Positions 1 through 9,722 of a DNA stretch of 14,085 nucleotides are shown here, one piece after another. This DNA is from Jimgerdemannia flammicorona (lineage: Eukaryota > Mucoromycota > Endogonomycetes > Endogonales > Endogonaceae): positions 1 through 14,085 of the forward strand of contig RBNI01004415.1 in NCBI GenBank assembly GCA_003990745.1, written 5' to 3'. Each line of letters starts with the position of its first letter. The stretch's first letter is position 1. A program made the translations under genes and the position numbers. The notes beneath the pieces are model-generated. The model saw only the letters and a program-made list of their open reading frames with translations. It was not told where the DNA came from and did no database searches.

Positions 1-331
1 TTTTGTTTTTTTTTTTCTCTTTAAGAGCTAGCAACTTTATCAGACTATATTACGATTATATATGACTTATGAACCAATATACAAGCGAATACCTTTATGT
101 ATTATTATGCCCTAAATTTTCATTATGTTTTTAGCAGACAGAACCAGATCAGGTCGATTTCGCTTATGTAAGGGTGCCCATTGTGGTTGAAACAATAATG
201 CGGAGATTTCTCCAAAACACCAAAATGTCTCGCTCACGGTCACATGATTTAATGCTACCCTGTCCTTTATATCAATCCCTTTCCCCTCCAATCCATCTGT
301 CCATCTCTAACTCTCTTCTGTCGTCGCAACC
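1..331. other. AT-rich upstream region of the SDR gene
   Basis: No gene is visible here. The left edge is a T-rich tract interrupted by one G, followed by AT-rich DNA. A TATA-like TTTATATC lies at 266-273, about 60 nt before the ATG at 332, and is followed by a pyrimidine-rich stretch typical of a fungal transcription start region. A CACATGA E-box-like word lies near 240. The start codon has a good context, an A at -3 (gcaaccATG). Promoter function is inferred from position and composition only. Confidence 0.5.
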
Positions 332-2111
332 ATGTCCAACTCCTCCGCCGCCTCAGACCGCCTCTCCCTCCTCTCCGCCCACCTTGCCGTTGTCGCGCCT
401 TCCCAGCTGCACCGTCAGCAGACCAACGCCGCCGCCGCTCCGACCCCTGTCACTACGAGCCTTGCCGGCAAGGTGTGCATCATCACCGGCGCTGGGTCCG
501 TGCATGGTATTGGGTAAGTGGTCAGATTTGGCAATAATATTTTATTGGCGTTGATCTAGACTGATGAATGTTCACCTGGCCACGTCATACTTCTTTAGTC
601 GCGCTAGTGCCTGGGCCTTCGCTCAGAACGGTAAGCCTTTACCATCCATTTCTACGAGACCCGAGCCTAGCTCTTCATCGGATTCACCACTCACATAAGC
701 ATCTCGTCCTCCACAGGTGCTGTGGCCATTTACATCACCGATTTCCGCGTCGACCACCTCGAGTCCCTCGCTCAGGAGATCACAGCCGCCTACCCTGGCG
801 TCAAGGTGATCGCGCGACGCGTCGACGCCACCTCGGACGAAGACGTCAAAGGTGTCATCGACGATGCGATCGAGAAGTTCGGGAGGCTCGATGTCTTTTT
901 CGCGAACGCTGGTGGGTGAATTGTGCAATAAGTGACGGCGTTTGAGTGTGGATTGATATATTGTTGGTCGTTTGTGTTCAAACTGCAGGTGTGGCCACGG
1001 GCGCGCATATTAAAGACACGGACGGTCAGCAGTTCATGGAATCGATGAGGGTAATTGTCCTCTCTGCGGTGTTTTTGGTACCCTAGCGGCGGGACTCCGC
1101 GCATCATTGATCCATTTCTAAACTCCGCATTCTACGCGCCTCGTACAGATCAATGGACTTAGGTAATCAAGCGCACATTCTCCATCGTCGATAGCCCTCT
1201 CGCTTCGCAAATCTGACAACCCCGAAATCTTGCCTCATTAACACCGATTCAGCACCTTCCTCGCCATCAAACACGCCGGCGCGGCCATGCAGATCACAGG
1301 CAAGGGCGGGAAGGAGAAGACCGGCGGATCGATCGTCGCCACCGCTTCCGGTGGGTATCTCGCTGCAATCTCAATAGGCGGACTTGATAGAGGCAATGCG
1401 TGTATCATGCTAGGCGCATTTTCACTCATTTCGATTTTCATACATCGCTGCCCTCCAATCATGTTACAGTTGCTGGTGTTCGCTCAGGCGCCGGCTCACT
1501 CGATTACTCTGCTTCCAAGGCTGCGTAGGTTTTATTCAGTCTTTCGTCTGCTTCCATCATCGATCGAAAGTTTTCTCCCCTCGCTCACTCCATCCATCGC
1601 CCCACGCCTCGTAGTGTGATCAACATGGCCCAATGCGGCTCGACCCAGTACGCCAAGGCCAACATCCGTGTCAATGCCATCTGCCCGGTACGCTCATGGC
1701 CGTCTACGTGATTCGCTCAGAATTTTATCGTAGCTCTAACCTTCCTCCGTTGACTCGGTTCGCAGGGCCTCATCGAGACCGACATGACCAAGATCACTTT
1801 CGACTACGCCAAAGCCCGCGGCACGGCCCACAAGATTGGCCAGCTCAACCCGCTGGCGCGGTACGGTGTCGCGAGCGAGGTGAGTGGATCTTTCAGAAGG
1901 TTGGTGCCAATGGGTTCGCAACTGAGTTCAATTGACTAACGATGAACTTCGACCGCACCTTCTTTTGATTCAACTCCCTACGTTTCTCTAGGTCGCCAGC
2001 GTGGCCCTCTTCCTCGCTAGCGACGCCTCGTCCTACGTGAACGGCCAGGCGTGGGCTGTCGACGGCGGCCTCAGCGCGAGCTTGCCGGTCGCGCCGGGGA
2101 GGTTCTTCTAG
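332..2111 (+). CDS. Short-chain dehydrogenase/reductase, probably peroxisomal (PTS2), 10 exons
   Basis: Classical SDR oxidoreductase of 314 aa. Exons: 332-513, 599-630, 717-911, 989-1050, 1149-1162, 1253-1350, 1470-1524, 1615-1687, 1766-1879, 1992-2111. The phases join without a break to the TAG at 2109-2111. The Rossmann glycine motif [10 protein letters not shown] is at residues 52-61. D80 at the end of beta-2 suggests a preference for NAD(H). NAG is at 135-137, and the catalytic set is N159, S194, Y207 and K211 (YSASK), followed by PGLIETDM from 237. The first ~45 residues precede the core and contain RLSLLSAHL (residues 10-18), which fits the PTS2 peroxisomal targeting consensus. The substrate cannot be deduced; many fungal relatives are annotated as 3-oxoacyl reductase-like or sugar/alcohol dehydrogenases. 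Exon 5 is a 14-nt microexon. The family call is firm, the borders good, the location inferred. Confidence 0.93.
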
Positions 2112-2187
2112 GGAGTTCCTTGTTGGGTAACGGTGGTGGGGGTATTGATACGAAAATATTTGTGAAGACCACTCGTAGATTTGCGTT

Positions 2188-2193
2188 AATAAA
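2188..2193 (+). terminator. Poly(A) signal candidate of the SDR gene
   Basis: AATAAA lies 77 nt after the SDR stop codon, a normal distance for a fungal 3' UTR. No transcript evidence. Confidence 0.45.
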
Positions 2194-2366
2194 ATGTATG
2201 GATGATGCACCCCACGGTTTTATTGATTAGTTGATCAATACGGTGTCAGAGGAGGAAATAAGACGATCGGTACCTGTTAATTATTTACTAATAAGCATGC
2301 ATGCATGTGAACGACCTCAAACGTGAACTCAAAAGGAGCTTCGTGCTGGCGAAATATTTGCCAGAT

Positions 2367-2402
2367 AAAAAAAGGAAAAAAAGAAAAAAAAAAAACACAC
2401 AC
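2367..2402. repeat. A-rich / CA simple repeat
   Basis: Runs of A broken by single or double G are followed by ACACACAC. It is a low-complexity tract in the convergent spacer with no coding potential. Confidence 0.7.
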
Positions 2403-2788
2403 GATGCATGCACACAACAGACGGTATGTTAGAGTGATATGAGACCGCTCAAGGATTTCCTCCTATTGATGATTAATGATCTCTTCACGACCTCACAACT
2501 AATAAACAATGCGCTTCCGCTAGGCTTTGCTTGATAGAGCCTTGGCTTTTTAGCTTTGCTGATTAGCTAACCACAGTTTTGACTATTGTTGTATAGCGTT
2601 AGCTACAGTTGGCCGATTCAATCCATCCGATTTCCTACGATAGCTCCCTTCCACGTGTAGATCAATAAAATACAAGTATTCTGTCTTTATAATCTATGTT
2701 CGCGATGAACTGGCACAACAGGTTCCCTACAACCTCGCTCACCGGCCCTCAAACCCCTCACTCTCTCCCCGCCCTCTCGGGCAAGGTC

Positions 2789-3004
2789 TCAGTGCTTCTC
2801 CCCCTTCTTGGCAGCCGGGGTGGTGACATACTCGACGCCGAGGTAGGCGGCGAACGCGACGGTGGCGATGCCAAGGCCGGGAAACATATTGCGGAATATG
2901 GTGCGGTTCGAGAAGATGGCGTGCTTGCGCCAGGCCTCACGACGGGCCCACGGGTCGTGCCGCTCGGGAGTGAATTGTAGCTGGTGGTGGGTCTTGCCGG
3001 GCAT
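2789..3004 (-). CDS. Complex I B12 subunit (NDUFB3-like), single exon
   Basis: A 71-residue protein read from ATG 3004-3002 to TGA 2791-2789. It resembles the NDUF_B12 family, a supernumerary single-pass subunit of the membrane arm of mitochondrial NADH:ubiquinone oxidoreductase. The family signature is visible as DPWARREAWRKH (residues 17-28), then RTIFRNMFPGLGIA, then one hydrophobic span around residues 41-60, and a lysine-rich tail. There is no cleavable presequence, as usual for this subunit. The length matches the short fungal members. The start context is good (cccaaaATG). It is transcribed away from chorismate synthase and convergent with the SDR gene. The identification rests on recalled family motifs, not a search; a different small inner-membrane protein is possible but less likely. 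Confidence 0.83.
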   Translation of the reverse strand: MPGKTHHQLQFTPERHDPWARREAWRKHAIFSNRTIFRNMFPGLGIATVAFAAYLGVEYVTTPAAKKGEKH

Positions 3005-3335
3005 TTTGGGTGTTGTAGTTGCGGGTGGAAGGGGGAGATGAGGGTTTGTTTTGATGGGAAATCGAGCAAGCCACTGGTGGAGGTGATGTCACCCCTGGCT
3101 GCGAGCAACAGAAGTATTCCAATTATGGTGGGGGTGGGAGGACACATACATCCTTCGCTACAACACATAAAAAAGACAATCTGATGTGAATTGCCATCGA
3201 TTGTGCCGCGGTTGTGTTGATCGAGTGCTTGCCGCTTGCTTCCGCCGCAAGATGATTTTTTGTGAGTCAGATTGGAACCAGTCACATAAAAGACAATTAT
3301 CCACTCTCCATTCCTTCTTTCCTCCTCTCTCCACA
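3005..3335. promoter_or_regulatory. Divergent promoter region, NDUFB3-like / ARO2
   Basis: The 331 nt between two start codons that point away from each other. It has CCAAT boxes in both orientations (3119-3123 on plus; ATTGG at 3271-3275) and two copies of an ACATAAAA-GACAAT element at 3165-3180 and 3284-3297. The second is TATA-like, about 50 nt upstream of the ARO2 ATG, and is followed by a pyrimidine-rich start region. Function is inferred from position. Confidence 0.5.
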
Positions 3336-4951
3336 ATGAGCACCTTCGGCACCGTTTTCCGCGTCACCACCTACGGGGAGTCTCACTGCAGGGGTGTCGG
3401 TTGCATCGTTGATGGCGTGCCTCCGGGTTTGCCCCTTACCGAGGCGAACATTCAGCCCCAGTTGTCGCGGAGGAGGCCGGGACAGAGTAGGCTGACCACT
3501 CCGGTGAGTAGAGGGGGATTCATGTCGGGATGGGAGGAGCTTGGAATGGACACCCGAAATACTGTGAAGGAGGAGGACATGGCCTGACCTGTTCATTGTC
3601 ATGGCTTTGTTGCTCTTGTTTGCACGGCTGGATTTCCTTCAGTGTAAACACACAACGCGTCACAACCACCGCGTGCCAGCTCCCCATATCCTCCTAACCC
3701 ACACGTCCCTCCTTCGCCCAGCGCGACGAGAAAGACCGCGTAACGATCCTCTCCGGTACCGAGCATGGCATAGCCCTCGGCACGCCGATTGGTCTCTCGG
3801 TCCCGAACGAGGACCAGCGTCCGCACGACTACTCCGAGACGGACCTGTACCCGCGTCCGTCGCACGCCGACTGGACCTACCTGCAGAAGTACGGACTCAA
3901 GGCCAGCAGCGGAGGCGGTCGCGCCAGCGCGCGCGAGACCATCGGCCGCGTCGCCGCCGGCGCCATCGCAGAGCACTATCTGCGCCTTGCGCTCGGTGTC
4001 GAGATCGTCGCGTTCGTGTCTAGCGTCGGGAAGGTCGCGATGAAGTTTGTGGAGGAGCTAGAGGATGAGAGGCCCCACGGTACCGAGTTTTATGAGTTGC
4101 TTAATACTGTGTCGAGGGAGACTGTTGATGCGGATGAGACTAGGTGCCCGGTTAAGGAGTCCGCAGATAGGATGCGCGAGGTAGGTAAAATCATGAGGAT
4201 TAGGCATGCTTCCGGATTTATGTGTGTATGTGCTTTGCGCAATTTACGAGACCTCTTTCTGCACGCCCACAGCGCATCCTCGAAGCCAAAAGCAATCAAG
4301 ACTCGATCGGCGGCACGGTGACGTGTGTGATCCGCAATGTGCCCTCGGGACTCGGCGAACCCTGCTTCGATAAGCTCGAAGCTCTTCTCGCGCACGCCAT
4401 GCTCTCCATCCCAGCTACCAAGGGTTTCGAGATCGGCTCAGGCTTCAACGGCACCAAGATCCCGGGACACCTGCATAACGACCCTTACTTCCGCAAGCCC
4501 GACGGCTCCCTCGGTACCATCACGAACAACTCAGGTGGTATCCAGGGCGGCATCTCTAACGGCGAGCACATCTACTTTAGAGTCGCGTTCAAGCCGCCGG
4601 CTACTATCTCCCTTTCCCAGCAGACCGTCACTTATGCTGGTGATCAGGGGACCCTCGCGGCGAGGGGGAGGCATGATCCGTGCGTGGTGCCCCGCGCCGT
4701 GCCGATTGTGGAGGCGATGACGTCGTTGGTTATTATGGAGTGAGTTATTTTATTTTATTTTATTTTTTTGGGGGGGGGTATGGGTTGATGTCCGCGAAAT
4801 GCGATTCATAGTGATCTTGACGATTGATCATGCCTTCATATTCTACAGCGCATTCCTCCTTCAACAGCAACGGAAGGCCGCCGCGGCCCTCATCCCGCCC
4901 ACGATAGCCATCCATCCCTCGCTGCGTGGCGTCGTTCCGGACGGCAAGTGA
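3336..4951 (+). CDS. Chorismate synthase, 4 exons
   Basis: Catalyses the last shikimate pathway step, 5-enolpyruvylshikimate-3-phosphate to chorismate, using reduced FMN. Fungal enzymes are typically bifunctional and reduce the flavin themselves with NADPH. Exons 3336-3503, 3722-4180, 4273-4739 and 4849-4951 join in phase to 398 aa, slightly longer than the yeast enzyme. All signatures are present: GESHC with H17, VDGVPPG, the SRRRPGQS arginine cluster, EDQRPHDYS with H91, [15 protein letters not shown] (119-133), [15 protein letters not shown] (293-307) and RHDP (342-345) followed by [10 protein letters not shown]. The last donor (GTGAGT at 4740) overlaps a TGA; splicing there restores D365 and a C-terminal tail starting [11 protein letters not shown]. 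Reading straight through would lose 33 residues. It shares a promoter region with the complex I gene. Confidence 0.97.
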
Positions 4952-5576
4952 AGGCAGTAAATCAATTGACCGGATTTGAACTTGACGTCTACCCATAGTA
5001 GAACCGAAAGAAATTTTAATAGTGTGACGTTTGTGTGCTAGAACTACTTAGTAAATGGACGAGCTGAGAAATTGAATAGGCTGTAGTTTGTTCGAATACA
5101 ATCCAAAAATGACATTGATGACAGGCCAGACATGGCATCCCCTGTTTCATGTAATTAGAAGTCACTATGGTCGTTCGTTCGTTCGGAATGATGCAATGGT
5201 TGGTCCACAAGACAAACAAATTCCATGCTGAGCCAGATTGGGGCGTTCGCGGAACCGGAGGGGTTGACTTGACTTATATACCCAGATCTGCATTAGAGAA
5301 GATTGGATAGTCCGAATCCAGTTACCGCACGTGATTAGACCGACAAGCCTCTTTATTAACTCTCACTTTCCCTACTTTACCATACACTCCGCTTCGTCTT
5401 GCCACACCCTTCGCCACCCAAAACCCTATCAGATTCCACTCAATTTCACCGATAGCTTCCTCTCCGGAGGACCCCGAGCTTTCGTTTGGCGTGTTGCCCA
5501 TCACATTCAACATTGACACATCTCCGTCCCCGGCCCACTCCTCAAACAAAACCCCTCTCCCTCAATCACCTCGAAA
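4952..5576. other. Spacer between ARO2 and the USP gene, with USP promoter
   Basis: No supported gene in 625 nt. The first part is the ARO2 3' flank; no canonical AATAAA is seen close to the stop. The second part holds an inverted CCAAT (ATTGG near 5237), a TATA-like TTATATAC at 5274-5281, a CACGTG E-box at 5328-5333 and a long pyrimidine-rich stretch from about 5340 to 5570 leading to the ATG at 5577 (context tcgaaaATG). This suggests a long 5' UTR or a start in the CT-rich zone. Confidence 0.5.
5328..5333. promoter_or_regulatory. CACGTG E-box upstream of the USP gene
   Basis: A palindromic CACGTG, the site class bound by Cbf1/Pho4-type bHLH factors in fungi, 244 nt before the start codon. 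Binding is not shown; a 6-bp match can occur by chance. Confidence 0.3.
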
Positions 5577-7052
5577 ATGCCCACCACCCCGGCCGCTTCG
5601 CCCACTTCCTCCTTTTCCTCCACCTTCTCGGCCGCCTCCTCCAGCACCTCCAACTCATCCCTGAACACCATGTACGACATCGTTTACTCCCAGTCGGTCG
5701 ACCACGCCCAAAAGCCCGCTGAGCAGCCCCGCGGAAACACGAACAATGTCCCCGCGACACTCGCGGGATGCATGCATCTTGCGAGATACAAAAACCAGCT
5801 AAAGGCCGGAGCCACAGCCGCGGACGCGTCTGAGGACGGCCGCCGCGACAACCCGGTAGCGACGCGTGGAACCGACACACAGTTTGTTGAGAACCTCCGC
5901 ACGTTGGTGAGGTACTCGCTGGCTTGGGAGGAAGGACAGAAGGCGTGTGTGGGAAAGGGTGTGAAGCACGGGCATGGAAGGAACGGGCATGCGGTGGGTG
6001 GCGGTGAGGTGAAGGCGGCTGGGGCGAGCGTTAAGAAGCGTAGGAGGCTTGATGAGGTAGGTGGTGGGTTGGACGCGGTGCTGGAGCAAAGGTGGGGGTC
6101 TGTGTGAAAACAGCGGGGACGGATACGGCCTTGTATGTTGGAGGAGGCTGCGTTGAATTTTTGTGAGGCATTTGAACTATGGAGTATGACGGTGATTATT
6201 GTTGGAACGCAGTCGTTACTGTTGCGGGTTTCCTAACGGACTCGCTTGCATTGCCGTCCGATATTTAACGATTCAACAAGTCCTTACGCTGCATTTATGC
6301 TGCCTTTATGCTGACATGTTCAACGGGGGGTGAAGCGGGGCGGATGGCGGAAGGATACTTTTCTGTTCTTTTCGGGCAATATGAGCAAATTGAATCAACC
6401 GTCGTGTGCCGTCTTTTTAACGAGTTTATTCTGTCTCCTCCATTCCTCACGCCCATTCCTTGTATGCGTGCCGATATCGCAATCCTGAAATGTCTTTCAA
6501 AACCTCCATTGTAGCTTCCTCTTCCGCAATGCACTACGTGCCACACCCCGCTGGGACGGCTACATGTATGCCTACATTGCGTCTTTATGGGTTGCTGGGC
6601 GGACGGACACATGGCGCACCACATGATGGAAAAGGGGCATGGATTTGGTGAGTGCGCAAGTTTATGTTTGATGGAGGTGGTTTAGCATGATGATCCGGAC
6701 CTGGGTGTCAATTTGCAATGTCGTATATGTTTACGTCTTTCTTGCACATTTTTACCGATGTTCCGCCTGCTGGCTCATTAGCTATGGATTTTTCTCACCG
6801 GAACCTGTACTGCGTCGAGTGCAAAGATTACGTGTACGACTTGGAGATCCTGGATCGAATTGTACGTCTCGAGACGCTGCGGATTGACGTTGGTGGTGGG
6901 TATCGAATCGGTCCTGTCACGCTGCGAGCGAACGGAAGTGAGTTTTGGGGGAACAACTCGAACGGTTGTGGCGTTGGACTGACATATGCCCCTATGCATG
7001 CCATTATGTTCAGGGTTGCTTGTTTTAGTTGATAGTGCGGATATTGAAATGG

Positions 7053-7105
<53 letters not shown>

Positions 7106-9722
7106 TTTTTTTTTTGGCTTATAGAGTCATTACCCAAGAGACCGCGATATACAGTATGGCACCCGTCAGACGATGAGATTCAACTAATCACACAAAAGTC
7201 GAAACTGACGCCATGTCAAGGTATATTCTCGTGATGATCATTCCTTCTATCTTTTGCTCAGCGTCTCCCGTGTATCCACACATTCGTCACCGATATTAAT
7301 TTTTTCTTTTCACCCTGGTTATATAGGCATTCGCGGCCTCTTTAATATGGGTAACACTTGCTTCATGAATGTGATCCTTCAGAGCCTTATTCACAACCCG
7401 TTGCTACGGGCGTACTTTCTCAGCGATAGGCACAACTCCAATTTGTGCATCACGAAGAATTGTATGTGTTGCGAGATGGACAAGCTATTTGCAAAGGTAA
7501 AAATGGTTTTTATGCGACGTGATTGTCCGAGTGGATAATAGCCACAAGCTGTATGCTTGTTAGTCAATGCACGGTGTGTTGATGGATATACACCAGATTA
7601 TTATATTTCCTCGATTTAACTCCCTTGCGCCGTGGCATCGCAGCTTTATTCAGATGAGAAACAGCCGTACGGTCCGACCAGTTTCTTGCAAGCGATGTGG
7701 CTATCTTCAAAGGAGCTGGCGGGCTACGCGCAACAAGACGCACACGAATTTTTTATTAGCGCTCTTAATCAAATTCACGAGGGTTGTTCAGGTGATTTGC
7801 ATAGGTTTAGACATTATAATCCACGGCGAACGGAGGCTGAGCGCTGCCCCTCTCTTGCGTCGTCTTCATTAACAAATAACACCCTTCTGTTACACCCTTG
7901 TTCACGATTCAGGCACTAAAAGCCACAGCTGCACTTGCATCGTCCACCAGACCTTCGCGGGCCTCCTGCAATCCGACGTGACTTGTCTGAAATGCTACAA
8001 TGTGACAACCGCCTACGACCCCATGTTCGACATCAGCTTGGATCTTCGCCCCGTTGAGAGGAAAAAGCGCCAGCAGTCGCTTCAGCAGCTGCCCATCGTC
8101 ACGCCCAAGATCGATGGAACCGAGACCGCGTCAGCTGCGACGGCTGAGAACGGTGCGAACGCGACAGAGGCGCTGGCTTCGGGGATGGTTGCAGGCGCCG
8201 CGAAGGAGCAGGAGGCTATCGGTGCGGCGAAAGAGAATGGGTCGACGGTGGGTGGGGTAGAGGTGGCGGGTGCGGGTGCGGGTGCGGGTGCGGGTACGGG
8301 GCCTGCGACGGTGGCTGAAGGTGTGGCGGTGGGAGTGGTTCCGAAGAAGTTGAAGGAGGGGAACAGTCTTGTTGATTGCTTGGATCGGTATGTCGTTGAC
8401 GGTGGTCTGTCATGGAGACTGATTTTAGTGTTGTCCGTGGCTGCCTGTTTTAGTTTGTCTTATTTCAAATGGAACAACTCATGCGTCTTTTGCTGGTAAC
8501 AGATATACGCATCCAGAAAAGCTCGGGCCGAAAGAATACAGCTGCGGTAAATGTGGCAACACGTTTCAGGTATGCATCCTCTCTATGTTTGCTGCTAGAT
8601 AGCATTTCGTTGCCAATGCTCATATAGTCATATCCTTAACCTAAATCCCTCTTAAATTACACTGTATCAACACATATATTCAAACCACGATGCTACCAAA
8701 GGAGGCCACAAAGCAACTCTCGGTGAAGAAACTCCCGCCCGTGATGAGTTTTCAGCTCAAGGTAGAATCTCATCTTGCATTCGGTACATTTTGGATTTTT
8801 GCTCGCGTGTACATGTACATCGTTGATGCCATGGACAATACGCATCGTCGTTCTCACGATACGCCTTGTCCAATCTGCTCCAGCGGTTTGAGCACGGCGT
8901 CTCGGCCACCAAGATTGATACAAAGATCAAGTTTCCCGTGGAGTTGGACATGTCGCCTTACACGACATCGGCGAAGCGGACCACGTTGGCGAAGGCGGCC
9001 GCAACTGGTGCGGCCGATGGTGCTGCTGGCTGCAATGGGTGAGTACGGTTGTGTCACGGCTGCGACCAGGTTGTCCATAGGGCATTAGCCTGAAGGTAAC
9101 ACTGCCAATTATATTAAAGCATGAACGTAATGTGCTTTCCTACCTTCGATTGTATACCAGGAGGGACGCGAAAACGACGGCTTCGGCGTCATCCTCGAAT
9201 TCTCCATATGTCTACACTTTGTTCGCGGTGGTGAATCACCAGGGCAAGATGGACACGGGCCACTATACGATGTATGCGAAACACCGTGGAGAGGTAGTGT
9301 TTCAACCTTGACCCCCTCCTCCTGTATTTTCTTGTCAATTGTCATTCGGGATCCTTTCTTTTCTTCTTTTTCCCAAACTGATGGTACTGACCTCAATGGC
9401 ACTGTCATTCCGAACGTGCCATGATAGTAACATGCTTTTGTTATCTTCCTGAAACTATAGTGGTTCAAATTTGATGATCATAATGTCACTATGGCGCACC
9501 AGAGGGATGTACTCGATAGCAAAGCGTGAGTATGACATCTCCTCGCGTTACAAGTAGTAAGTACAAACCCGGATGACACCACTACACATATTCATTTTGT
9601 CGATCTCAATCAGGTATATGTGCTTCTACGTGAAGAAGGCGCTCGAGTACGACTTCCCGCAATCACAAGAGCCGTCGCCCCCGAAGCCCCATCCGACCAT
9701 CAAAGTGGAATCCGAAGATTAG
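5577..9722 (+). CDS. Ubp8/USP22-type ubiquitin hydrolase (SAGA DUB module), 13 exons
   Basis: Cysteine protease expected to remove ubiquitin from histone H2B within the SAGA coactivator. Exons: 5577-6056, 6515-6647, 6782-6895, 7125-7220, 7327-7496, 7644-7791, 7913-8387, 8503-8569, 8702-8761, 8884-9038, 9161-9293, 9461-9525, 9614-9722; phases agree and give 734 aa. A Ser-rich N-terminus is followed by the ZnF-UBP domain: C65-x-H67, a basic stretch KKRRR, C166/C169, C179/C182, C187, H192, H196, H202, C215/C218. Catalytic residues are C286 in GLFNMGNTCFMN, H667 in DTGHYT and D682 in WFKFDD; GYAQQDAHEFF and the zinc CxxC pairs TCLKC and SCGKC are present. An Ala/Gly-rich insert lies in exon 7. 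The protein ends with a Pro/acidic tail. The long intron 1 (458 nt) and the weak AAAG acceptor at 8701 are the least certain junctions. Confidence 0.94.
6057..6514 (+). other. Intron 1 of the USP gene, 458 nt
   Basis: The donor GTAGGT at 6057 and acceptor TTGTAG ending at 6514 are both in phase 0. They join the KKRRRLDE end of exon 1 to the LPLPQCTTCH start of exon 2. It is the longest intron in the window. I see no convincing extra exon inside; a weak candidate at 6381-6461 would fit the phase but has no family similarity. Confidence 0.7.
7057..7115 (+). repeat. Poly-T tract (48 T, G, 10 T) in USP intron 3
   Basis: A homopolymer in the intron 6896-7124, just before its TTATAG acceptor, so it doubles as an extreme polypyrimidine tract. 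On the minus strand it would look like a poly(A) tail. The exact length is likely to vary or be misread. Confidence 0.9.
8266..8295 (+). repeat. Five tandem GCGGGT hexamers inside USP exon 7
   Basis: Perfect hexamer array encoding alternating Ala-Gly in the disordered insert of the USP22-like protein. It is in-frame, so copy-number change would keep the reading frame. Confidence 0.9.

Larger units (their letters stand above)
2112..2788. other. Convergent intergenic region (SDR and NDUFB3-like 3' ends)
   Basis: No supported coding sequence in about 680 nt. It holds the 3' flank of the SDR gene and the 3' flank of the minus-strand complex I gene. It is AT-rich, with an A-rich tract at 2367-2395 running into short CA repeats, GCATGCATGCATG near 2296, repeated TTAGCTA words around 2572 and 2608, a CACGTG at 2652-2657 and a second AATAAA at 2664-2669. 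Confidence 0.5.

Noticed and set aside
2758..3336. 192-residue minus-strand open frame overlapping the NDUFB3-like gene
   Set aside because: It is a different frame over the same DNA, rich in Pro/Ser, lacks domain features and overlaps the divergent promoter; the 71-residue frame carries the family motifs.
6381..6461. Possible alternative first or middle USP exon starting MSKLNQPSC
   Set aside because: The phase fits and GTATGC is a good donor, but the resulting intron would be only 53 nt and the peptide shows no similarity to USP22/Ubp8; exon 1 at 5577 supplies the missing zinc ligand pair.
7057..7115. Poly-T as the tail of a non-LTR retrotransposon
   Set aside because: No reverse-transcriptase remnant, no target-site duplication and no repeat body next to it were seen.
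6986..7234. Plus-strand open frame with a poly-Phe run
   Set aside because: It reads through the poly-T intron tract; only its last part (7125-7220) is real coding sequence as USP exon 4.
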